From NCBI GenBank assembly GCA_030248135.1, contig JASANC010002589.1, forward strand, positions 1 to 64,000: a DNA stretch of 64,000 nucleotides. The letters are read 5' to 3'. Source of the DNA: Theristus sp. LFF4_11 (taxonomy: Eukaryota > Nematoda > Chromadorea > Monhysterida > Xyalidae). This document shows, one piece after another, positions 56,792 through 64,000 of this stretch (position 1 is the first letter of the stretch; each line of letters starts with the position of its first letter). The notes under the pieces were generated by a model. That model ran no database searches. It was given only the letters and a program-made list of their open reading frames with translations, and was not told where the DNA came from. The position numbers were made by a program, and so were the translations under genes.

Positions 56792-59700
56792 CCAACCACG
56801 TGCGTCTGCGTTGCCTGCTTTTGTTATGTGCGACAGTCACCGTGTTCTTCATGATCCTGCAATATGGAGGCGATGTTCCGGTTCTTGCCGAAATCATAAA
56901 TGCGCTTCTTCCCAGCAGAAGTGGTGCTTATTTTCTGCATGATCCTTTCAATGAAACTACTTTAAAAATACGGAGTGACGATTTCGCACGCAACCAGCTT
57001 ATCTACGACAGAGCAAATAATGGAAATAAACTGACAGTGGCGCATGACTGGCTTGAAAAGCGAGTAGCGGCAATCAGAGCAAGTTGGTGCAGAAATTGTT
57101 TCCACTTGAGAGGTGACACAGAACGTAAAGGCTGAATCAGTTCAGTGAGTGTCACTTTGACGCCAGGCACACTGACACTCAATAGTCATCTGCACGCCAA
57201 CGAACGTGTCCTGTGTGCCGTATTGACCGTGCCGGACAGTCGCATCAAATTGGCTGCCATTAATGACACTTGGGGCGCCCGTTGTCATAGACTGCTGTTC
57301 CTGATTGGCGGCTCACCATCGAAGCCGAACGCAACGCTGAACGAGACGCATCTGGAGAACTTGACTGCCGATGGGCGAGTGCAACTGTTGCGTCTGAACA
57401 TGATTGTATAAGAAAGCAACTGTTTCACACTAGAACCAATGCAAATTGTGCTTGTTGAACGTTGAACGAATTTCAACAGGATGGAGGCTACACAACGTGG
57501 AACAAAGTGCGCATGGCAATCGAGTACATCGTTCAGCAGCACATCATCGACCACTACGACTGGCTGATGCGCACCGACGACGACACGTTTGTGATCATGG
57601 AGAACTTGTGGCGCTTCTTGCGTACTCGAAAAAAACAAGCAAACGAATACTATGGAGCTGAGTACAAGATGCATGGCGGTTATGTTGGCACTGGCGCAGG
57701 TCCTGCTGTTGTCTTAAACCATTTCATCCGCTGTTGTGTTGTTTTTACAGATCCCACAAAAGTGCCTCACATTGTAGATTGTGAACTTCCTTTCTCTGTG
57801 CCTTTCTCCCTGCCTACAGTTGAACTCTAAATTTATAGGGAATCAGCTGAATGGTTGGGGATTGATTTTCACTGTTTTTACACATTTTCAAGCATCGGGA
57901 TACACGTTATCATCATTATTCAAGTTTTCTTCTGTTTCACTGTCATCTGCTCCATGATTGTCTTGTTTTAGCTGCTTAAACGGTTTAATGGGTCCACTGT
58001 TGTTTTCAATAACCGCTGGCAAGCGATGCCTGAAGCCTTGCAGAACTTTGTTATGCTGACCGGAACTGTTGATCTGCTCAACGGTAGACACATTGAACAG
58101 TTTAAGCGACTAAAACAAGGCAATCATGGAGTAGATGACAGTGAAACAGCAGACGATGTGATACCTATTTACAGAAGAAAACTTGAATGATGATGAGAAT
58201 GTGCGTATCCCGATGTTTGAACATGTTAAAAAGAGTGACAATGTAAAATTTTGGATAAAAGTACCGTTGAGCCTTACAAAGTCATTGTTTTTAGCTGAAA
58301 TTTTCAGACAAGTGATTTGCAAAGGACCATATAAGCAATGCAAATTTTAGCTTCAGTCGTTAACGTAGTCGCGAGATCGAAGCGTTTTAAAAATTGACGT
58401 TTTTTGATCACCCTGTACATTTGCAGAAGTAACTTTAAAAACACTGGTATTGTGATAAAACGAAGGTTTAAAATACAGGGTGGGCCAAAAAAAGGTTCCA
58501 TTTTCAAACTGCTGTCACTGGCTGGTGTTTTAATATTATGAGCTGAAATTTTCAGCACTGATAAAACATGCGTTGCCATTTTACTGACAAAATTTTTTTT
58601 TTCGATATATAATTCCTAGCGCTCACTGTGGCAGATTTTCTAAAAAGCTCGAAAAATCAACAAATTGACTGAAATGAGTGCAATAAAAAATTAGTATCAA
58701 GATTCGTGATTCGTGATTCAATTTTGAAACTGTTGCGAAGGTGACAAATTGGTCTTTTTGGATACCCGTGATAGTTCAAATCATGCGCTCAGAGTGGAAA
58801 GGTCTCACACTTGAATTGCATTTGAGCACCTCGAGCGAAATTCTGATGTTTCACAACGGACTCGAGTCAGCAGCCATGCGACTGCGACAGAAAGAATTGT
58901 TCAGTTGATTTTTTGTTTTCTGTGTTGCTCTGTCTGTTAATTTGTTTCTTTTGAAAAGTTTTTCTGCGGTTTGAATAAAAACAGTGTTTCAGTTTCAGTT
59001 TTCTGCAGTTTCGTCATGGTTAAGTGGACAGCAGAACAACGGGTCTGGTGTGCTCTTGGTGGGTTGGTGGGAGATTGGTGGGAGCAATCTGAAAGTTTTT
59101 CTGCAGTGACTCGCCAGTTTCGCGTAAAATTCCATCCAGCCGCTGCCGGACGACAAACCTTGATGATGATTTGGATGTCTATGAGCTGTTAAATTCTTGG
59201 TTAAAAATCCGTTTTTTTGAAAATTTGGGAATTTTTAAATATTGTGCTGTAAAACTGAATCTACTTGACCAAACTAGATAAAAATTTTGTCAGAAAAATG
59301 GCATCACATGTTTTATCAATGCTGAAAATTTCAGCTTATAATATTGAAATACCAGCCAGTGACAGCAGTTTGCAAATGGAACCTTTTTTTTGGCCCACTC
59401 TGTATTTAGGGCTAGTTATCAGTACCCAAAATGTGCAACGACTAGCGTCAGTGTTGCGATCCCATAAGAAATGCGCTGCTTTGTCAACGCACAACGATGA
59501 TCTCATGATTGGAAGATGCTTGAAATCGGTGAGTTCAAAACTTTTTGTCCCCGTTTAATCCTTTGAGAAAATAACTGAAAAAAGTCCTGTTAAATGAAAT
59601 GTGCTAAAATTTGCTTCCACGGTGTGGTACTGCAAATGGAGCTTAATTGTTGCAGACAAATATAGTTGTTGGCGACAGTCGTGATCTGAAAAGTAGACTA

Positions 59701-60020
59701 CGATTCCTGCCTATTCCGCCTGATTCGGTTTATAAAACAAATAATCAACGTCCACGGTGGATAACGAGCTGGCTGAAATACAAACTAATTGACGTTGGTT
59801 TAGTGTAAATTATATGGTGTTCAATTGTCAAAATTGTTCACAGTTTAAAATACTTTTTTCTTTTTTAGATGATCATATTTGAAAATTTCAGGGCACTGAA
59901 TGTTGTGCAGACAATTTTGTTGGATTTCACTATGTCACTCCAGCCGATATGCGCATGTTTGAGTTTCTAATTTACAATGTTCGTCCGTATGGAAGTCGCA
60001 CCGATTGGCAATATCACTAA
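56792..60020 (+). CDS. C1GALT1: Core-1 beta-1,3-galactosyltransferase (T-synthase) homolog
   Basis: GT31 family Golgi enzyme that adds Gal beta1-3 to GalNAc-Ser/Thr, making core-1 O-glycans. Exons: 56792-57082, 57167-57405, 57480-57699, 59410-59528, 59656-59793, 59892-60020. About 379 residues are visible; the exon with the start codon was not found. Landmarks: anchor LLLLCATVTVFFMIL, RVLCAVLTVPDSR, NDTWGARCHRLLFLIGG, acceptor-metal site DWLMRTDDDTFVIMENL, HGGYVGTGAG joined to LVISTQNVQRLA, THNDDLMIGRCL, VVGDSRDL, GTECCADNFVGFHYV and YNVRPYGSR. These follow human C1GALT1 in order; the DDD motif and conserved cysteines are kept. Exon 1/2 junction (donor GTTGGT) and exon 5 donor (GTTGGT) were chosen by phase. 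Intron 3 contains a mariner-type element ending 5 bp before exon 4. Confidence 0.93.
58330..58417. mobile_element. Partial mariner-type end in C1GALT1 intron 3
   Basis: GTCGCGAGATCGAAGCG … TTTTTTGATCACCCTGTA is the complement of 51002-51086. The inner side is lost or extends unrecognised into 57900-58330. Confidence 0.55.
58474..59404 (+). mobile_element. Mariner-type element with ~130-bp inverted ends and an HTH remnant
   Basis: Left end TACAGGGTGGGCCAAAAAAA (58474) and right end TTTTTTGGCCCACTCTGTA (to 59404) are inverted and match for about 130 bp, including CTGCTGTCACTGGCTGGT. TA flanks both sides. Inside, 59016-59192 opens with ATG and reads MVKWTAEQRVWCALG … FSAVTRQFRVKFHPAA, the helix-turn-helix pattern found at the start of many mariner-related proteins (T-x-EQR-V … V-x-R-x-FR-x-F). 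The catalytic part is absent, so the element is non-autonomous. Confidence 0.78.
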
Positions 60021-61021
60021 TTGACCTGTCGATTTTGTTCAAGATTTCTTTGGAAATTTGGGCAGAGCAAACATTTGAAGTTTTGAACCAATCGTTTGTA
60101 CAACACGCAGAAAAATAAAGGCTGCATGCCATATAACGGACCTATGTATTTTAACAACCTTAATCCTAACCTAAGACAACCGTTTTCAAGAAAGAAGATG
60201 TCAGAAAAATTCCGTTTTGAACAAGTTTTTGGTGAGGCCGGAGCGTGTGCACGCGCGCTAGTGGATCATGAGCATGAGTCCGTGTGCGCGCGTGCTTTTT
60301 TCAAGGAAGTACCGTGATGTTCGACGATTCACACTGGGTTCTCGTGTGTTGCGTTCAGATTATTTTGGGTTCGCGGATCGATTAATAAAAATTGGTGTGC
60401 AGTGTATTTTTAACAACGATTCCTTCCCGCCAATGAAATCCGATTCCGATTGGTGAAGTTTTGAGTTACGTTCGACCGGTAAAATGTTGCTATTTCTGTA
60501 AAGTTTATCGAATCGATGAATTGACTATTTTGATTGACTGTTGAATTGATTGATGAATAATTGACTGTTTGTGATTCGGTAGCCGGATTCGGATTCAGAT
60601 TATTCTGGTACTGTTCCGGCGATCCCAAAACGCGCTGCCCAACACAATTTTTCTACCGCTGAAGTTTCATGTCGAGTCGTTCGTTGTGTCCCCTGGTTCG
60701 CACGCAGATTCACCTGTTATATACCTTCAGAATGTCATGTGCCTCGTTTTGTCGTGCAGCTTTTATGAGCCTTTAGTTTTCTGCATGCAAAGTTTTTCTT
60801 CTTTTCTACCATTTTTGTCTGATGTGTTGCCTGATTTTTTACATTTTTTGTGTCCTTTTCTGCACTGATAAAGACATCTACTGCTGAAACAAACAGCTGA
60901 CCAAAATACTAATCAATTTGGGCTGTAGAATGCAAATGTTTGCACGCAGGTTACAATTTATGTCCACGCGAACCTGCGATTTATTGATACAAACACACAG
61001 GAGAATCTTTTTAAAAACTTA
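60021..61021. other. Spacer between convergent C1GALT1 and GT92 genes
   Basis: Contains the C1GALT1 polyadenylation signal; otherwise AT-rich with no exon recognised. A CG-rich alternating patch (GTGTGCACGCGCG) lies near 60245. Confidence 0.45.
60114..60119 (+). terminator. Polyadenylation signal AATAAA for C1GALT1
   Basis: AATAAA 94 bp after the stop codon at 60020. Confidence 0.6.
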
Positions 61022-62829
61022 TCAACTGTGTTTAATAATAGAAAAAGTGTCAATAACAAGGTCGATTATTTGCGTTGCAATATTCTTGAATGGATTCGAA
61101 ACAGGCACGTTGGCAGGTCCGATGACGTTCGACGTTTCTCGAATGTGCCACAGACGCATGCTCGCATGATCCACCACTTTCACGTGAAATCGTGGCTCGA
61201 TGAATCTCTCGACAGTGTGCACGAGCTGGCGGTCGATCGTCTCAGGGCGTATGATCAGTTTGCTGCGTTGCGGCGCTGCGAACACGCGGCTCGTGCGCAG
61301 CTGAGCGCCGCCAAGCGTCCGCAGCAAGCGACGCACGCTGTCACGCGTTTGCGCGCCAATTGAAATGTTTGCAGTGAAGTTCGTCAGCGACGGCAGATCG
61401 TACGATGCAACGTGTTGGAAGAGCCACGCTCCAACGTTTGCGAACTCACGCTCACTTCGGCGTGCATTCCTCAGAAAATCAACCAGAAAATTCGGTTTGT
61501 TTAGAACGGCATTATTGTAGAGAATGTGCTCATCCCAATCGACCCTGACCACAAACGGGACAACGCCACTCAGACGCAGTTGACAGTCTTGGATCTGCAG
61601 ATGTGAACTCGCGCGGAAGCCGACTTTCTTCGACATTGCAGCCGGAAGAATAGTGAAAAACCTGAAACAAGCACAGTTAAAAACCATTAAGCGTTACATT
61701 AATCGACCGGGTAAAAAGTGGAAGCGCGTTGTCAGTTGACCGACCCTGTTTTTCTGTAATATTCTAGCACGGCGTCGACGTCGCTGGTGGCAGAATGTCT
61801 GTTAACCCAAACATGTGACACTCCTGCGTATTTCCAAAATTCAGCAAACAACAACAGTCGCCACCAGGATGCATAGCCTCCGTGAACCTGTAAGCCAGTC
61901 ATCATTTCCATATATGCCTAAAATTGCTTACAGTATGTTTTTAAACCTGTCATTTTTTTCAGGAGAATACAGATAAGAAACAACAGGATTGGGTTGGAAA
62001 GAAGTGGCCAGCAATTGATTCTAACCAATCCCGGTTCCAGTACATTATTTTTTTTATTCAAAGTTTCACGAGCTCTGTAATCTACGAATTTTAAAATTTA
62101 ACAGATTTGACGAAAAATACTGTAACAACAACACAATGAACGTACCACTTTAACACAAGCATGCAGCGTGTTGTCTTCCGCAGGTGGATGCAACTTCACC
62201 GGCAGCACGGGTATATCGCAGCTGTTTGATGGCTTCCCACGATCAGTCATTATGTTCGACACGGTATTTGTATCATTTAGAGATTTCTGAAGAGGTTCAC
62301 AAATATCGTTTCCAAAACAGATTCTGACTTTAGAGATTTGAATTGTCCTTGAATTGTTGACACTCGGAACTGGGCAGAAGAGAAACTGCGGCCAATGTGG
62401 AGTGTTCGCTTTTCCGAGTAGTCCCCGATCGGCATGGGCACCTTCCGTCAGTTCAAGCGTGCCGCGTTCTGGCGGCGTCATGCGATCACCGTTTTCATCC
62501 TTCAACACGCAAAACACCAAGTACTTGCTTGGTTGCATCTGGGCAAGATGAGGCCCATAGAGTAGCACCTTAACAAGCGCTGGCTTATGTCGGGTGTCGA
62601 AGTAAGCTGGACCAGCAGAGAATGTAAATGTATTATAGGAGCGGCATTGCGGCTCTGGTTCAGGTTTTGGCGACGTGAACAGCATCTCGAACCATTGATC
62701 GAAATGAGAATCATCAATGAAATATATGCCTACAGGTGACACCGCCACGGTCGCAATAATCAACGTACGAAATATGCGACACAATTTTGAACTGAATGTC
62801 AATTGCATGCCAAACAACTTCGTTTGCAT
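61022..62829 (-). CDS. Glycosyltransferase family 92 (DUF23) protein
   Basis: GT92 enzymes are Golgi galactosyltransferases; the C. elegans member GALT-1 adds beta1,4-galactose to core fucose. Exons: 62829-62146, 61887-61745, 61661-61022; phases 0 and 2, 488 residues. Anchor: FRTLIIATVAVSPVGIYFI (about residues 18-36). Middle: YLVFCVLKDENGD. Exon 2 has the GT92 segment VHGGYASWWRLLLFAEFWKY, AGVSHVWV, VDAVLEYYRKTG. Exon 3 has IQDCQLRLSGVVPFVVRVDW followed by DEHI (the metal-binding D-x-D/DE site is DWDEH here) and SKLIIRPETIDRQLVHTVER. The usual DxDE reads VDWDE. Start at 62829 (just after an acceptor-like CTGAAAG) is preferred; the open frame extends up to 63105 into a dispersed repeat and I do not trust that extension. 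Convergent with C1GALT1. Confidence 0.87.
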
Positions 62830-63059
62830 AATTGCTTTCAGCAGCCGTTTGTTGTTTGGCTTCTCACAATCCAATTTTTGCGTTTTGGAAGAGTGGCTGC
62901 GGCAGGGATCAGCAATGCTTAGTTTGTAACTTAGAACTCTGTATGTATTGGTGGCCTCCTGATTATCAAATGCATGTACGAAACACATGCAAATTAAACA
63001 GCACAGCGAATCACTTGAATGGCCGGCAATGGTTATTATTATTGTGGCTAATATGGCAA

Positions 63060-64000
63060 ACCATGCGGATGCACGAGCGAGCGTCGCGAGCGGGCAGCGC
63101 ATCACGCATTATATGGTCTGTTATTTATTGTTGTTGTTGTTGTTGGGATTTTTTGGCGATGTTTTTAGCCAGGGCTAACCCAAAGAAGCGTACAGAACGC
63201 CATTATGGACCTGTGCACGTTTTTAAAATTTACTCGCTGTTCTGCAGCAATTGGTTATGCTGCAAACTTGATACTGTGCACACAAAGAGATTTGACAAAA
63301 TTGTCAACTGTGCCGAAGAAAAAAATCCGCCAGTCTTCTTTACATACGTTGTATACGCGAATTACCTATTCTGAAAAACTGGTTACTTATTCTTCTGTCT
63401 TTGGGTTAAAATTGGGTTAATTTTTTTGCCCCGACCTTTTTTGAGGTAAATGAAAGGGCATTTTTAAAATGCGCAGGGTTTTCACTTTCACTTTTAGTTT
63501 GTCTTTGGCCTTTCAATTTTGTCTGAAGTTGTTTCATAACCAAAAAGGTTTCTTGGGGTAATTCCATCCGGAAATTTCAGAAATTAAGTTAAATTTTTTG
63601 CCCTGACCCTGTATTTTGGTTAAAAATTGGGCGTTTTTAGAAGTTCGCAGGGTTTTCACCGGGTGTGTTCGCCCTTTCAATTTTTGTCAGAAGTTGTTTT
63701 ATAACCGAACAATAATGTTTCCTGGGATACTTTCATCCGTATATTTTAACAATTTAATTACTTTTTTGCCGCGACCATTTTTGGGTCAAAAATTGTGCAT
63801 TTGTAAAAGTTTGCAGTGTCTTGACTTGGTTACATGTATTCCCCCTTCCAGTTTTCACCTGCGACACTTTCGCAGTTGAAAAAAATGTTTCCTAGTATAA
63901 TTTCATACTTAGGTTTGGAAAATTTAATTTATTTTTTGCCCCGACCCTTTTATGGGTTAAAAATTAGGCATTTTAAGAGTGTCTTGACCTGGTTGCATGT
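63060..64000. repeat. Composite repeat: shared head, SINE-like part and ~170-bp tandem array to the window end
   Basis: The head at 63090-63375 matches 47880-48080. Within it, 63120-63205 has (TTG)n followed by sequence inverted to 9085-9140. From about 63421 tandem units begin, each marked TTTTTTGCCC(C/T)GACC, at about 63421, 63595, 63764 and 63934 (period about 170 bp). Each carries AAATTGGGCATTTT, GTTTTCACC and a TTCCT(A/G)GG(A/G)TA-type block. The array runs off the window. Confidence 0.82.

Noticed and set aside
57113..57145. 21-33 bp intron between C1GALT1 exons 1 and 2
   Set aside because: A GTTGGT donor at 57083 and acceptor at 57166 give an 84-bp intron with matching phase.
59016..59192. 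58-codon frame as a host gene
   Set aside because: It lies between the inverted ends of a mariner-type element and reads as its helix-turn-helix remnant.
62830..63105. Longer N-terminus for the GT92 protein
   Set aside because: The added frame runs into a dispersed repeat and would put a second hydrophobic stretch before the anchor; the ATG at 62829 suits a type II protein.

Overview
The window is a stretch of animal nuclear DNA. Every convincing gene is split by GT-AG introns, and the set (a PLRG1/PRP46-type splicing factor, an ephrin, a core-1 beta3-galactosyltransferase, a GT92 enzyme, a galactose-3-O-sulfotransferase-like enzyme and FkbM/Methyltransf_24-type methyltransferases) is metazoan. 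The FkbM and GT92 types are abundant in nematodes and occur in other invertebrates, but I cannot name the species. Coding exons are visibly more GC-rich than the AT-rich introns and spacers. Non-genic DNA is packed with short inverted-repeat transposons (MITEs), many built from long G or C runs.

Layout. 1-3170: nested foldback and hAT-like elements. 3218-10361 (+): a ten-exon PLRG1 gene with MITEs in its introns. 10362-16800: no gene recognised; holds a 1.5-kb palindrome. 16819-17587 (+): a homeodomain-like exon pair, uncertain. 18690-19490 (-): uncertain coding exons with a possible membrane segment. 21583-34857 (-): an ephrin gene with an 8.9-kb first intron. 34858-37285: no gene recognised. 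37286-37960: a 45-bp minisatellite. 38095-62829: six genes for predicted secretory-pathway enzymes: FkbM-like methyltransferase (-), Gal3ST-like sulfotransferase (+), two paralogous Methyltransf_24-like enzymes (- and -), C1GALT1-like core-1 synthase (+) and GT92 glycosyltransferase (-). Between them lie MITEs, a large inverted tandem array, a Helitron-like terminus, a dead mariner transposase and a ~170-bp tandem repeat that runs off the window end.

How the genes could work together. The six enzymes each show one hydrophobic N-terminal anchor or an equivalent exon, as expected of Golgi type II proteins. Together they could build, sulfate and O-methylate surface or secreted glycans. Their grouping within 25 kb is the most interesting biological feature here; joint function is inference. 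Exon models were built by hand by matching splice phase and family similarity. PLRG1, FkbM, Gal3ST-like, both methyltransferases and GT92 give closed reading frames. The ephrin 3' end and the C1GALT1 first exon are unresolved.
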